A stretch of 64,000 bases of DNA from Sinomonas atrocyanea (GCF_030811715.1 NZ_JAUSRH010000013.1:62001-126000); one strand, 5' to 3'; shown: positions 1-10,527, counted from the first letter of the stretch. Notes: a model not told the origin generated them from the letters alone. Program-made: numbers and translations.

Positions 1-929
1 TGGGCAGCCGCCACTGCCGCTGAGGAAACGCATGGCAGGCCATGCGCAAGCGCCTCGGCCAGACTTATTCCGAAGTTTTCGTCGTCACTCGGCAGAACAT
101 AGATATCTGAACCAAAGTAGAACCGCTCTTTGTCTTGCCCTGTTTTCTGACCATGGAAAGTGACGACGCTTTCGATACCGAGAGCTTGGCACTGCCTCTC
201 GAGCTTCATCTTCAATTCGTCTGGCCCGTCACCGACGATGTCGAGATGAACGTTTATGTCGCGTTCTCGCAGCACCCCTACAGCCCCGAGGATGAGGTCG
301 TGGCGCTTCTTGGGGGCGATGCGGGAAAGGGCGAGTAATCTGAGCGGTTCGTGCCAACCGTTCGTCAGACTCTGCTGGGGGACGGGCGTGCCCACACCGC
401 CAACCGACACCCGAGCCCCCGGTACACTCGCGCGCAGTTCACCCGCTTCTATTTCAGACCCCGTAACCCATCCTGTTGCACTGTCGCGAACAAACCTCCC
501 AACAAGAAGCTCAAAGATGCGCTTTTTGAGAACCGAGACAGTTTGCTGGTGAAACGTCAGAGAACCGTGAGGGGTAATGACGAAGGGAGTTCGCAGAAGC
601 TTTGCGAGGATCGCGAGTGGCAGTATCCATCCGAGATAGTACTGGTGGACAACGATGACATCAGCGCCGCGTACCAAGGCATATAGTCGACGCACGCCAA
701 TCGCGTTCCGTCCATCGAGAAGCCGCAGCTGTGCCGGTCTGCGGGCAGGCAGAGGTCCGAGCGCTCCCCCATACGTATCGATAACAGATCTATTGGGCGT
801 TCGTTTCATATATATGAGCTGTGCCGATACGCCGTCTATCTTGTTCAGCGTCAGGTTGAGCTCGAACGAGTTCCGCGACGGTCCTCCGTAACTCACATCA
901 ACCGTCTGGATTAGCTGGAGTATTTTCAT
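1..929 (-). CDS. GT4 glycosyltransferase, 3' part beyond window edge
   Basis: A long frame on the minus strand starts at ATG 929 and stays open to base 1, giving 309 codons without a stop; the gene continues outside the window. The product starts MKILQLIQTVDVSYGGPSRN, the usual GT-B entry with a GGP loop. It carries the GT4 signature DDENFGISLAEALAHGLPC near residues 280-300 and an acceptor-side motif TPHGSL near 130. It likely transfers a nucleotide-activated sugar to a growing exopolysaccharide repeat unit in the cytoplasm. It begins 4 bases after the stop of the acetyltransferase gene, so the two are co-transcribed. Its GC content is clearly lower than downstream genes, typical of variable polysaccharide loci. 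Confidence 0.85.
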   Translation of the reverse strand, partial: MKILQLIQTVDVSYGGPSRNSFELNLTLNKIDGVSAQLIYMKRTPNRSVIDTYGGALGPLPARRPAQLRLLDGRNAIGVRRLYALVRGADVIVVHQYYLGWILPLAILAKLLRTPFVITPHGSLTFHQQTVSVLKKRIFELLVGRFVRDSATGWVTGSEIEAGELRASVPGARVSVGGVGTPVPQQSLTNGWHEPLRLLALSRIAPKKRHDLILGAVGVLRERDINVHLDIVGDGPDELKMKLERQCQALGIESVVTFHGQKTGQDKERFYFGSDIYVLPSDDENFGISLAEALAHGLPCVSSAAVAAA

Positions 930-933
930 TGCA

Positions 934-1563
934 CTAGCCGGTCCGACCGGAGTTGCCATCGATTGGCGAGCTGTCAATCTTACCCAAGGATTTCGCGTCG
1001 AAGCGAGGGAAAGTGCGTCTATCAGCGGTGGTCTTTACTACCGTGTTTGCGGGCACGTCCTCATTCGGACCAATCACAGTTCCAGGCGACAGAACTGCCG
1101 ATGTACCTATTGTGGTCCCTCCAAGCACCATGCATCTGGTCGTCACCCATGCGCCATCCGAAACTTCAACAGGCGCTGTGATCAGCCGCATGTCCTCCCT
1201 GAGCGCGTGACTCCCCGTCGTGATGAATGTCTCTTGCGAAATCACCACGTCCTGGCCAATCGATACGTGGTCCTGATTGTGTATCCAGACACCCTCACCG
1301 ATCCAGCTTCGATCGCCGACTCGAAGTTTCCACGGAAATTTCACCCTGGTGCGAGGTCTGAAGATCACTTGAGCACCGATGCTGGCACCGAAGAGGCGCA
1401 GGACGGCGACCCGAAGCCTAGACGACACCTGAAGCGGATTCGTGACCAAGCACGCTTCTGCTAATCCCCAAATGTAGACTACCCAAGCCGGCCGCCCCCA
1501 TGCCTGCCCTTCTCCCGGTGCCGCCGCAAGATCAATGACCCGTACGTGGTCCCGTGCTGGCAT
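934..1563 (-). CDS. WcaF-like hexapeptide-repeat acetyltransferase
   Basis: This 209-residue protein has left-handed beta-helix character: repeated hexapeptide turns such as IGAQVI, VGDRSWIGEGVWI and IGTSAVLSPGTVIG across residues 70-185, with the conserved WIHNQDHVSIG segment. It matches the putative colanic-acid WcaF acetyltransferase type and presumably O-acetylates a sugar of the exopolysaccharide using acetyl-CoA. ATG 1563 is chosen because GGGGGAGAAG lies about 9 bases upstream. A longer frame beginning at 1650 would overlap the divergent glycosyltransferase start. It shares a short divergent region (1564-1637) with that gene and is translated just ahead of the GT4 at 929. Confidence 0.8.
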   Translation of the reverse strand: MPARDHVRVIDLAAAPGEGQAWGRPAWVVYIWGLAEACLVTNPLQVSSRLRVAVLRLFGASIGAQVIFRPRTRVKFPWKLRVGDRSWIGEGVWIHNQDHVSIGQDVVISQETFITTGSHALREDMRLITAPVEVSDGAWVTTRCMVLGGTTIGTSAVLSPGTVIGPNEDVPANTVVKTTADRRTFPRFDAKSLGKIDSSPIDGNSGRTG

Positions 1564-1637
1564 TCCCGAAGACTTCTCCCCCACTGCACACCGCTCCTCG
1601 TGATACCAAGACTGTGGCCTCGGGTAGTATCCCACAG

Positions 1638-2861
1638 GTGACAGAACCACTCTCGACGGTGCTTGTCGTCGCTCTGAACTACGCGCCCGAGCCGACCGGC
1701 AACGCTCCCTACACCACGAAGTTGGTGGAAGGGCTTCGTGGTCAGGGCCACGACGTACGAGTGCTCACGGGCTATCCCCACTACCCCTGGTGGCGGGTCC
1801 AGGAGGGCTACACCGGCCTGTCGCGAACAGAGCTGGTGAACAGCGTCCCTGTACAGCGCGTCCGCCACACGGTTCCAGCCGCACCAAGGACGCTTTCGAG
1901 ACTGCTCATGGAGTTCACATTTGGCCTTCATGCGGTCTTCGTCCGCTGGGGCGAGCCGGACACCGTTCTCGTGGTTAGCCCCGCTCTCTTCTCTTCCGGG
2001 CTTGCCGTGCTGAAGGCCCGGTTGCGCGGCAAGCGCGTCGCGATCTGGGTTCAAGACCTCTACAGCCGCGGCCTCGAGGAGACAGCCGGCCGGCGGAGCA
2101 TCGTGTCTCGGGCGATGCGCAGGGTCGAATCCGCGATCCTCTCCTCCTGCGCGAGCGTCACCGTTATCCACGACAGGTTCCGGGCATATGTGGTGGACGA
2201 CCTGAACGTCCCCAAGTCCAAGGTCCACGTTGTCCGCAACTGGTCGCACGTCCAACTGCCGTCCCAGTTCGACCGAGGGTTGGCGCGCCGCGAGCTCGAC
2301 TGGGCTGAGGGCGAGATCATCGCGCTCCATGCAGGCAACATGGGGGTGAAGCAAGGCCTCGAGAACGTGGTCGAGGCGGCGAGACTGGCGAGCGCGCTGG
2401 GGAGCCCGGTGAAGTTCGTGTTGCTAGGAGATGGCAATCGCCGGGCGGCCCTCGAAGAAGCAGGTGCCGGCATCCCAAACCTCACCTTCGTCCGCCCGAT
2501 GGATGACGCCGCCTACTCGGCGGCGCTCCGCGCAGCTGATGTGCTCCTGGTGAACGAGCTGGCAGACGTGAGAGAGATGTCTGTGCCCAGCAAGCTGACG
2601 TCATACTTCGCCACCGGGCTCCCGGTCGTGGCCGCGACGCATGAGGAGAGCGCGACCTCCGACGAGATCCGCCTCTCTGAGGGCGGGGTCCGAGTCGACC
2701 CGGAGCGGCCCTCTGTACTCCTCCGGGCCATCGAAGCGCTCGGTGCCGACCCAGAGCGCGCCACGGCGCTCGGCGCGAACGGCCAGAGGTACGCGTTGCG
2801 CATGCTCTCGGCTGAGGCCGCGATCACAGCACATGAGCGTGTTCTCCTTTCGCACGCCTAG
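1638..2861 (+). CDS. WcaI-like GT4 glycosyltransferase
   Basis: A 407-residue GT-B enzyme. Residues 5-20 read LSTVLVVALNYAPEPTGN, with the ALNYAPE.TGN opening typical of WcaI-type fucose or colanic-acid glycosyltransferases. HYPWWRVQEGY follows. The C-terminal half has HAGNMGVKQGLENVVEAA (nucleotide-sugar binding) and VPSKLTSYFATGLPVVA. The start is taken as GTG 1638, because an upstream ATG at 1554 would run into the divergent acetyltransferase gene; no strong ribosome site marks either, so the start is uncertain. A small hairpin follows the stop. Position and family suggest transfer of fucose or another sugar to the lipid-linked repeat. Confidence 0.82.
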   Translation: MTEPLSTVLVVALNYAPEPTGNAPYTTKLVEGLRGQGHDVRVLTGYPHYPWWRVQEGYTGLSRTELVNSVPVQRVRHTVPAAPRTLSRLLMEFTFGLHAVFVRWGEPDTVLVVSPALFSSGLAVLKARLRGKRVAIWVQDLYSRGLEETAGRRSIVSRAMRRVESAILSSCASVTVIHDRFRAYVVDDLNVPKSKVHVVRNWSHVQLPSQFDRGLARRELDWAEGEIIALHAGNMGVKQGLENVVEAARLASALGSPVKFVLLGDGNRRAALEEAGAGIPNLTFVRPMDDAAYSAALRAADVLLVNELADVREMSVPSKLTSYFATGLPVVAATHEESATSDEIRLSEGGVRVDPERPSVLLRAIEALGADPERATALGANGQRYALRMLSAEAAITAHERVLLSHA

Positions 2862-2864
2862 AAC

Positions 2865-2884
2865 GCGTCTCATAAGACGCATTT
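2865..2884 (+). terminator. short hairpin after WcaI-like gene
   Basis: GCGTCT-CATA-AGACGC followed by ATTT, directly downstream of the stop at 2861. It is a 6-bp stem with a weak T tail, so it may be a weak terminator or processing site between the glycosyltransferase and the nucleotide-sugar genes. Confidence 0.4.
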
Positions 2885-2975
2885 GGCCCGCCTGCCACTG
2901 CAGGCTCTGACGCGACACGCTAAACTCTGCTTGGCCGTTCGCGGCTGCACTATAGGGGACCACATGGGGGGACAC

Positions 2976-4009
<1,034 letters not shown>

Positions 4010-4010
<1 letters not shown>

Positions 4011-4981
4011 TGCCTGAAAACTCCTACTCCCCCGGCGCCCTCGACCGCTCGGCCACGTTCTACGTTGCCGGGCACCGGGGCCTCGTAGGATCGGCAATCT
4101 GGAGGCGGCTCGAGGACGAAGGCTTCAGCAGCCTCGTCGGGCGAACGTCGTCCGAGCTCGACCTGAAGGACCGCAAGGCCGTCTTCGAGTTCTTTGCCGC
4201 CGAGAAGCCCCGCTACGTTGCCCTCGCCGCAGCCAAGGTGGGCGGGATCCTCGCCAACAACACCTACCCAGTCGACTTCCTCAGCGAGAACCTGCGCATC
4301 CAGACCAACGTCATGGACGCGGCCCTCGAGCACGGCGTGGAGCGCCTGCTCTTCCTCGGTTCATCCTGTATCTACCCGAAGCTCGCGCCGCAGCCCCTGA
4401 AGGAGGAGTACCTCCTCACCGGGCACCTGGAACCCACGAACGACGCCTATGCGATCGCCAAGATCGCGGGCATCCTCCAGGTCCAGGCAGTCCGCCGACA
4501 GTACGGGCTGCCGTGGATCTCCGCGATGCCCACCAACCTCTACGGCCCGGGCGACAACTTCTCGCCGACGGGTTCGCACGTGCTGCCGGCTCTGATCCGC
4601 CGGTACGAGGAAGCGCGCCTCAGCGGCGCGGAGAGCGTCACCAACTGGGGCACGGGATCACCCCTGCGGGAGTTCCTGCACGTCGACGACATGGCAGAGG
4701 CATGCCTCTACCTCCTCGAGAACTACGACTGCCCGGAGCAGGTCAACGTGGGCGTGGGAACGGACGTCACCATCAAGGAGCTCGCCCAAACGGTCGCAGA
4801 GGCCGTCGGCTACACGGGCTCCATCGAGTGGGACACGACGAAGCCGGACGGGACGCCCCGCAAGCTCATGGACGTCAGCAAGCTCACTGCCCTGGGGTGG
4901 AAGGCGAGCATCGGCCTCGATGAGGGGATCCGGAGCACCGTCGAGTGGTTCCGCGAGCACCAGGACGACTTCCGCAAGTAA
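4010..4981 (+). CDS. fcl: GDP-L-fucose synthase
   Basis: A 323-residue epimerase/reductase that turns GDP-4-keto-6-deoxymannose into GDP-L-fucose with NADPH. The Rossmann motif [12 protein letters not shown] is near residues 18-29, [11 protein letters not shown] holds the catalytic Ser, and YAIAK supplies the Tyr-Lys pair. The NLYGPGDNF segment and [17 protein letters not shown] are diagnostic. It shares a base with the stop of gmd. Together the two enzymes supply GDP-fucose to the surrounding glycosyltransferases. Confidence 0.96.
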
Positions 4982-5020
4982 GGGCGGGCACGCACCGCAG
5001 GTCTGATTCAGGGGGGAAAT

Positions 5021-6370
5021 ATGAGAATCAGCGTCATCGGCACGGGCTACCTTGGGGCAACGCATGCCGCGTGCATGGCCGAGCTCGGCTTCGAGGTGCT
5101 CGGCGTGGACATCGATCCGGCGAAGATCGAGGCACTCGCGAACGGGGTGCTCCCGTTCCACGAGCCGGGGCTCCCTGAGCTCCTGCGCAAGCACGTGGCC
5201 TCCGGGCGGCTGCGCTTCACCACCTCGTTCGAGGAGGCGGGCTCCTGGGCTGACGTCCACTTCATCGGAGTGGGCACCCCGCAGCGCGCCGGCGAGCACG
5301 CCGCGGACCTCACCTTCGTCGATGCGGCCGTACGGTCCCTCACGGAGAACATCACCAAGGACGCGCTGATCGTCGGCAAGTCGACGGTCCCGGTGGGGAC
5401 GGCGCGGCGACTGCGCGAAGTCATCGACCGACACGCCGACGCGGGCCTGCGGGTCGGTCTCGCGTGGAATCCCGAGTTCCTGCGCGAAGGCTTCGCCGTC
5501 CGGGACACGCTCTCCCCGGACCGACTGGTCTTCGGTGTGGAGAGCCAGGAGGACGAGGACCTGCTGCGCGCCGTGTACGCCGACGCTCTGGCCCTCGACA
5601 CTCCGCTCATCGTGACGGATTTCGAGACCGCAGAACTGGTCAAGGTGGCCGCCAATGCGTTCCTCGCCACCAAGATCTCCTTCATCAATGCCTTCTCCGA
5701 GATCACCGAGACCGTGGGCGGCGACATCCGCACCCTCGCGGATGCGATCGGCTATGACGCGCGGATCGGCCGACGCTTCCTCAACGCCGGCGTGGGCTTC
5801 GGCGGGGGCTGCCTGCCCAAGGACATCAGGGCGCTCCAGGCCAGGGCCAGCGAGCTTGGACTCGACAGGACCATGCGGTTCCTGTCCGAGGTGGACCTGA
5901 TCAATCTGCGGCGCCGCGACCGGGTGGTCCACCTTGCCGAAACCATGCTCGGCCCGCTTCTGGGGAAGAAGGTCGCCGTACTCGGCGTCGCCTTCAAGCC
6001 GGACAGCGACGACGTCCGCGACTCCCCCGCGCTCGACATCGCCGTGCGCCTCTTCAACAGCGGAGCCGATGTGGCCGTCTACGACCCCGAGGGCAACGCC
6101 AACGCCGCCAAGCGCTTCCCGCGTCTGGGCTACGTCGACTCCCTCGAGGCAGCCGCGACCGATGCTGACCTCGTACTCCTCCTCACCGAGTGGAACGAAT
6201 TCCGCCAGCTCAAGCCAGCAGACATCATGCCCCTCACCGAAGGCCGCAAGATCATCGACGGCCGCAACGTGCTCAACCCGGCAGAGTGGGAAGACGCGGG
6301 GTGGGACTTCACCGCCCTGGGCAAGCGCTTCGTTCCTGCGGCCGATCTGGCCAAGGCCTTCGCGGAATGA
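5021..6370 (+). CDS. UDP-glucose/UDP-sugar 6-dehydrogenase
   Basis: A 449-residue NAD-dependent enzyme oxidising a UDP-hexose to the uronate, most likely UDP-glucose to UDP-glucuronate. Features in order: N-terminal Rossmann motif VIGTGYLGATHA (5-16), GKSTVPVGT (119-127), the ELVKVAANAFLATKISF helix with Lys208, and catalytic Cys264 in GVGFGGGCLPKD. The C-terminal UDP-binding domain has LGVAFKPDSDDVRDSP. A 39-bp gap separates it from fcl, and an AGGGGGGAAAT-type ribosome site precedes ATG 5021. Its stop overlaps the next gene by 4 bases. It provides the acidic sugar for the polymer. Confidence 0.94.
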   Translation: MRISVIGTGYLGATHAACMAELGFEVLGVDIDPAKIEALANGVLPFHEPGLPELLRKHVASGRLRFTTSFEEAGSWADVHFIGVGTPQRAGEHAADLTFVDAAVRSLTENITKDALIVGKSTVPVGTARRLREVIDRHADAGLRVGLAWNPEFLREGFAVRDTLSPDRLVFGVESQEDEDLLRAVYADALALDTPLIVTDFETAELVKVAANAFLATKISFINAFSEITETVGGDIRTLADAIGYDARIGRRFLNAGVGFGGGCLPKDIRALQARASELGLDRTMRFLSEVDLINLRRRDRVVHLAETMLGPLLGKKVAVLGVAFKPDSDDVRDSPALDIAVRLFNSGADVAVYDPEGNANAAKRFPRLGYVDSLEAAATDADLVLLLTEWNEFRQLKPADIMPLTEGRKIIDGRNVLNPAEWEDAGWDFTALGKRFVPAADLAKAFAE

Positions 6371-7836
6371 CCGCCCGGGAGACGGCCGCCATGGCTACCT
6401 CCGCAGCCGTTCCACGCCCGACTAAGCACCTCGGCCTGCTCGGCCTGTCCGATCTCGTGTGCATCATCTGGGCCACCGTCGGTGCGCAGATGCTCCGCTT
6501 CGGATCCGACGACACCTCCATCCAAGTCAGCCACACCTGGCACGCCCCCTATGCCCTGGTCACCGTCGTGGTGATCGGAGCCTGGTGGCTCATCCTCGGG
6601 GCGGGGGGAACCCGGGAGAGCACGATTCTTGGCCACGGCCCCGAAGAGTACAAGCGGGTGCTCACCTCCTCGCTGTGGCTCTTCGGCGCGATCGCCATCC
6701 TCTCCTACGTCTTCGGCCTCGACACCGCCCGCGGCTACGTGGCCGTGGCGCTCCCCCTCGGCATCATCTCCCTGCTGATCTCCCGCTGGGTCCTGCGCAG
6801 CGTCCTGGTCCAGTCGCGCAGCGACGGCCGCAACCTCCGCCGCGTCCTCGTCCTCGGCGCGCCGAGCAGTGCGCGCCACCTCGCCAGGCAGCTCGCTGAC
6901 AACCCGGGGGCGGGCTACCGGGCCGCCGCAGCCTACCTCCCCGGCTACCCCGGTGTCGTGCTCACCGGCGTGGGCCACAGCATCCCCGTCCTGGGACATC
7001 AGGACGACGTGTGGGAGATCCTCGCTGCTGTGACCGAGGCCGGCGTGGACACGGTGGCGATCTCCGGCTCTGCGCTTGCCCCCGAGGACCTGCGCCGGCT
7101 CGGTTGGGAGCTCGCGGCGCGCAACGTGGGAATGATCCTCGCACCCGCGTTGACCGACGTGGCCGGCCCGCGCATCCACATGCAGCCCGTGGGCGGCCTG
7201 CCCCTCATCCACGTCACCACCCCCAAGCTCGAGGGCGGCAAGGCCGCGCTCAAGCGCGGCCTGGACATCGTGGCCTCGCTCGTACTCCTCGCGATCCTCG
7301 GCATCCCCATGCTCCTCGTCGCCGCCGCCGTGAAGCTGGACAGCCCCGGCCCGGCCCTCTTCCGGCAGACGCGCGTGGGCCGCGCCGGCATCTCCTTCAA
7401 GATGCTCAAGTTCCGCTCCATGGTGGTCGACGCCGAGGCGCGGCTCGCCGAGCTCCGCAGCCTCAACGAGGGCGCCGGCCTCTTGTTCAAGATGAAGCAG
7501 GACCCGCGCGTCACTCGGCTCGGCCGCATCCTGCGCAGGTTCTCCATCGACGAGCTCCCGCAGCTCATCAACGTGCTCCGCGGCGAGATGAGCCTCGTGG
7601 GCCCCCGGCCGCCGCTGCCCGCCGAGGTGGCCGGCTACGACGACTTCGCCCACCGCCGCCTCCTCGTCAAGCCTGGCGTCACCGGCCTCTGGCAGGTGTC
7701 CGGCCGCAGCGACCTGAGCTGGGAGGAAGCCATCCGGCTCGACCTCTCCTACGTGGAGAACTGGTCCCTCGTCCAGGACCTCGTGATCCTGCTCCGCACC
7801 GCCCGCGCTGTGCTCGGCAAGTCCGGCGCCTACTAG
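6367..7836 (+). CDS. WcaJ-type polyprenyl-phosphate sugar-1-phosphate transferase
   Basis: A 489-residue initiating enzyme for exopolysaccharide assembly. It has N-terminal transmembrane helices (residues about 20-150), a CoA-binding-like Rossmann domain around 155-280, and a C-terminal bacterial sugar transferase domain. That domain begins KRGLDIVASLVLL, followed by DSPGPALFRQTRVGR, FKMLKFRSM, the IDELPQLINVLRGEMSLVGPRP core and VKPGVTGLWQVSGR. It transfers hexose-1-phosphate from a UDP-sugar to undecaprenyl phosphate at the membrane. ATG 6367 overlaps the ugd stop (ATGA). Its own stop overlaps the stop of the convergent gene in a shared CTAG. Confidence 0.93.
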   Translation: MTARETAAMATSAAVPRPTKHLGLLGLSDLVCIIWATVGAQMLRFGSDDTSIQVSHTWHAPYALVTVVVIGAWWLILGAGGTRESTILGHGPEEYKRVLTSSLWLFGAIAILSYVFGLDTARGYVAVALPLGIISLLISRWVLRSVLVQSRSDGRNLRRVLVLGAPSSARHLARQLADNPGAGYRAAAAYLPGYPGVVLTGVGHSIPVLGHQDDVWEILAAVTEAGVDTVAISGSALAPEDLRRLGWELAARNVGMILAPALTDVAGPRIHMQPVGGLPLIHVTTPKLEGGKAALKRGLDIVASLVLLAILGIPMLLVAAAVKLDSPGPALFRQTRVGRAGISFKMLKFRSMVVDAEARLAELRSLNEGAGLLFKMKQDPRVTRLGRILRRFSIDELPQLINVLRGEMSLVGPRPPLPAEVAGYDDFAHRRLLVKPGVTGLWQVSGRSDLSWEEAIRLDLSYVENWSLVQDLVILLRTARAVLGKSGAY

Positions 7837-8903
7837 GCTCCGGCGGCCGTCATTGGCTCCCCGGCACCGCTGCCCGCGGGCCGGAGGCCGAGGTCCTCGA
7901 GTAGCGCGCCGAGCGCCTTCCGCCCCGCCTCGGGCGAGTAGGCGGTCTGCCAGCGGAGGCGGGCGGCAGCCACGGCGTCGTCCGCGGGGAGCGCCGCGGC
8001 GGCGGCCGTGATCACCTCGGCGAGGTGGCCGGCATCGCCCGCGCGCGCCACCCACGGGTGGTCCGGGCCCACCGCCTCGGACAGCGACCCGGCGTCGCTC
8101 ACCACCACCGGGACGCCCGAGGCCATCGCGGTCGCCGCCGGGAAGCAGAAGCCCCGGGGAGAGACGGCCGGGCAGACCAGCAGGTCCACAGACCCCAGGA
8201 ACTCGTCCACCGGCATGTTGTGGACGCTCTGGACCATCGCGCCCAGTGACCTGAGCCGGCCCTCGACCACGACGCGCTCGCGCGCATCGGCGTAGCGGGT
8301 CGGGCCGGTGATGCGGAGCCGGTACCGCCCGGGGGCCCAGCGCCGCAGCGCGTCGACGGCGTCCGCGAGGACGAGCACGCCGTCGCGCTCGGAGACCGGG
8401 CCCATGAAGCCGACCCGCAGCGGGCCGCCGCCGCGCGGGCTGCGGACGAGCTCGAGGGCGGGGACCGACGGGGCGAGCGCCCGGGCGCCCTTCAGCTGAG
8501 CGGCATCGGACGGGGACGGGACGATCGTGGCTAGCGCCCGCGCGCGTGCCGCGGACCGGAGTCGCTGCACGGGGGCCGGGGCCGCCGTGTCGAAGGCGAC
8601 AATCCGCTGCCGCATCCCGGCGGTCGCCAGGGCGGGCATGGTCCCCTCGCACCACAGCACGCCGTCCGGGTTCGCGCGGCGCCACAGGAGCAGATCCCGC
8701 GCGTACTCCGCGGGACCGGCGGAGGGCAGCGTGTGGACGGGAAGGCCGAGCGCGGACGCGCGGGCCACGAGCGGGCTGCGGGCCGGTGGGCCGACCACGA
8801 GGAGCTCCTCGCCGAGCGCGGAGAGGCCCTCCGCGACCGAGGCCATCAGGCCCTCCCCGCCGCCGCGCCGGATGCCCGCAGCGATGACATGCCTGGCCGT
8901 CAT
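7833..8903 (-). CDS. GT4-like glycosyltransferase
   Basis: A 356-residue GT-B fold protein. It has an N-terminal RRGGGEGLMASVAEGL loop, GFMGPVSERDGVLVLADAV at the start of the C-terminal domain, and the E-rich family region VCPAVSPRGFCFPAATAMASG near residues 260-280. The donor-binding EX7E motif is degenerate (PRGFCFPAA replaces the usual EGFGLPxxE), so activity or donor could differ from standard GT4 enzymes. The start at 8903 is favoured by AAGGAG about 9 bases upstream; ATG 8912 is too close to it. It converges on the polysaccharide operon and shares the stop tetramer CTAG with it. Confidence 0.72.
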   Translation of the reverse strand: MTARHVIAAGIRRGGGEGLMASVAEGLSALGEELLVVGPPARSPLVARASALGLPVHTLPSAGPAEYARDLLLWRRANPDGVLWCEGTMPALATAGMRQRIVAFDTAAPAPVQRLRSAARARALATIVPSPSDAAQLKGARALAPSVPALELVRSPRGGGPLRVGFMGPVSERDGVLVLADAVDALRRWAPGRYRLRITGPTRYADARERVVVEGRLRSLGAMVQSVHNMPVDEFLGSVDLLVCPAVSPRGFCFPAATAMASGVPVVVSDAGSLSEAVGPDHPWVARAGDAGHLAEVITAAAAALPADDAVAAARLRWQTAYSPEAGRKALGALLEDLGLRPAGSGAGEPMTAAGA

Positions 8904-9028
8904 CTCCCCCATACTCCTTGCTCGTCTTTGCCGTGTGGGTTCAAGGCTAGAGCGGCTGCCGCGCGGGTCTGTGGCGGCACGCCGGGGTGCGCTGCGGGGT
9001 GAGCTTCGGCACAGCCGGAAGCTCCTAG

Positions 9029-9166
9029 CTAGCGGTGGATGTTCAGGGCAATGAACAGCACGGTGGCCACGGCGGCGACCGCTAGGAGGGCGGTCTGCGC
9101 CCTGCTGATGAGGCGCTCGTTCCTCAGCCACCACTGCCGGCGGCGGTACTTGCTCTTCCAGCCCAT
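9029..9166 (-). CDS. 45-residue basic single-pass membrane protein
   Basis: A tiny gene preceded by a strong GAGGGGGG ribosome site. The product starts MGWKSKYRRRQWWLRNERL, a very basic, tryptophan-rich amphipathic N-terminus. It is followed by one hydrophobic helix (ALLAVAAVATVLFIALNI) and ends within three residues of it, so the basic side would stay cytoplasmic. No family is recognised. It lies 125 bases upstream of the glycosyltransferase on the same strand and might be co-transcribed with it. Confidence 0.55.
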   Translation of the reverse strand: MGWKSKYRRRQWWLRNERLISRAQTALLAVAAVATVLFIALNIHR

Positions 9167-9427
9167 GAGTGGCCCCCCTCGCGTCACTGAGCGCGGCAAC
9201 GGAAAGCCGCGGCTGCCCCTGTGCACGACCACCATGGCAGAGGCACGCACGAAGTTCCAAAGAGTGCAAGTCAAACGGCTTCATGGTGATGGAATGCCCG
9301 TCATCTCGCGGGATTTTGGCGGAATTCCGGGACTTTGGGCACTGGCTGTGCGGCGGGTTTCGGCTTTGCTCCGCCACCGGGGTTTCGGCTCCGCCCAGCC
9401 ACCACGGTCCCGTCCTAGGCTGGGCCC

Positions 9428-10480
9428 ATGAGGGGTAGCGCTGTGATCGTCGGGGCCGGGATCGCGGGACTCGCCGCGGCCCGGGCGCTCACCGCGGGCG
9501 GCTGGGACGTGGAGGTCCACGAGCGCCACGCGCAGCTCTCCACCGCCGGCACGCTCCTGGGCCTGTGGCCGGCGGCGTGGGCCGCGTTCGAGCGCCTCGG
9601 GGCCGCCGCCACGCTGGAGACCGTGAGCATCGCCTCGGGCGAGCTCCTCCGCCCGGACGGGCGCGTCCTGGCCCGCCTGGCCCTCCCGGGAACCACCCGC
9701 GGGGTGGGGCGGATGGACCTGCTCGAGACCCTCCTCGCCGGACTGCCCAAGGGCACCGTCCGCTGGTCCTCCGCCGTCGCCTCCCCCGCCGGGCTGCCGG
9801 ACGCGGACGTGGTGGTCGCGGCCGACGGCGTCCACTCGGCCCTGCGCGCCCGCGCCTTCCCGGCCGCCCGGCTCCGCGACGCCCACGTGGTGGCCTTCCG
9901 CGGCGTGGCCCCACTCGAGACCGTGGACGGGTTCGAGGCGTGGGGCGCCGGGCTGATCTTCGGCCGGGCACCGTTCCCCGGCGGCGGGACCAACTGGTAC
10001 GCCGGCGTCCGCGCCGACCTCGCCGGCACCCGCGAGGACGATCCGCTCGAGCTCCTCGGCGCCCTCTACCGCGGCTGGACCCCGCGCGTGCACGAGGTGC
10101 TCGCCACCCTCACCCCCGAGGCGGTGGACCGGCGCCGCATCGAGGACCTCGCCCCGCTCAAGAGCTACGTCGCCGGGAACCTCGCCCTCGTCGGGGACGC
10201 CGCCCACGCCATGGCCCCGCACCTGGGCCGCGGCGGCGGCGAGTCCCTCATGGACGGGCTCGCCCTCGCCGACGCCCTGGTCGCCGCCCCCACCGTCGCC
10301 GATGGCCTCGCGCGGTACGACGCCGCCCGCCGCCGCCCCTCCCAGCGCGCCGTGGCCGGCTCCCGGCTCATGAACCGCATCACGAACCAACTGCGCCACC
10401 CCTGGCTCCGCGACACCCTCGCCACCGCCGCCGGCAAGGTCGCAGCGCGGCGCCGCCCCGCGCCGTCGTCCGCAGGGTGA
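9428..10480 (+). CDS. FAD-dependent monooxygenase (UbiH/PHBH type)
   Basis: A 350-residue class A flavoprotein hydroxylase. The GXGXXG dinucleotide motif VIVGAGIAGLAAARAL is at 6-21, the DG motif VVVAADGVHSALRAR near 131, and the second FAD motif LVGDAAHAMAPHLGRGG near 255. The PHBH-fold family uses NAD(P)H and O2 to hydroxylate aromatic or isoprenoid substrates; no neighbour identifies the substrate. The stop is 135 bases before the LGFP gene. It appears monocistronic. Confidence 0.87.
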   Translation: MRGSAVIVGAGIAGLAAARALTAGGWDVEVHERHAQLSTAGTLLGLWPAAWAAFERLGAAATLETVSIASGELLRPDGRVLARLALPGTTRGVGRMDLLETLLAGLPKGTVRWSSAVASPAGLPDADVVVAADGVHSALRARAFPAARLRDAHVVAFRGVAPLETVDGFEAWGAGLIFGRAPFPGGGTNWYAGVRADLAGTREDDPLELLGALYRGWTPRVHEVLATLTPEAVDRRRIEDLAPLKSYVAGNLALVGDAAHAMAPHLGRGGGESLMDGLALADALVAAPTVADGLARYDAARRRPSQRAVAGSRLMNRITNQLRHPWLRDTLATAAGKVAARRRPAPSSAG

Positions 10481-10511
10481 GACACCTCGGCGAGGGCGGC
10501 AGGAGCACCTC

Positions 10512-10527
10512 GTTGGACATGTAAAAT
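10512..10527. promoter_or_regulatory. weak copy of the LGFP-locus palindrome
   Basis: GTTGGACATGTAAAAT matches 13 of 16 positions of the perfect palindrome found at 49082-49097. It lies 88 bases upstream of the LGFP protein start at 10616. Recorded as a degenerate operator candidate only because two better copies also sit next to LGFP genes. Confidence 0.4.

Noticed and set aside
6130-8685. Very long open frame on the minus strand opposite the sugar transferase and glycosyltransferase genes
   Set aside because: Composition-driven frame typical of high-GC DNA; low-complexity Arg/Ala/Gly product, no domain, and it runs across real genes on both strands.
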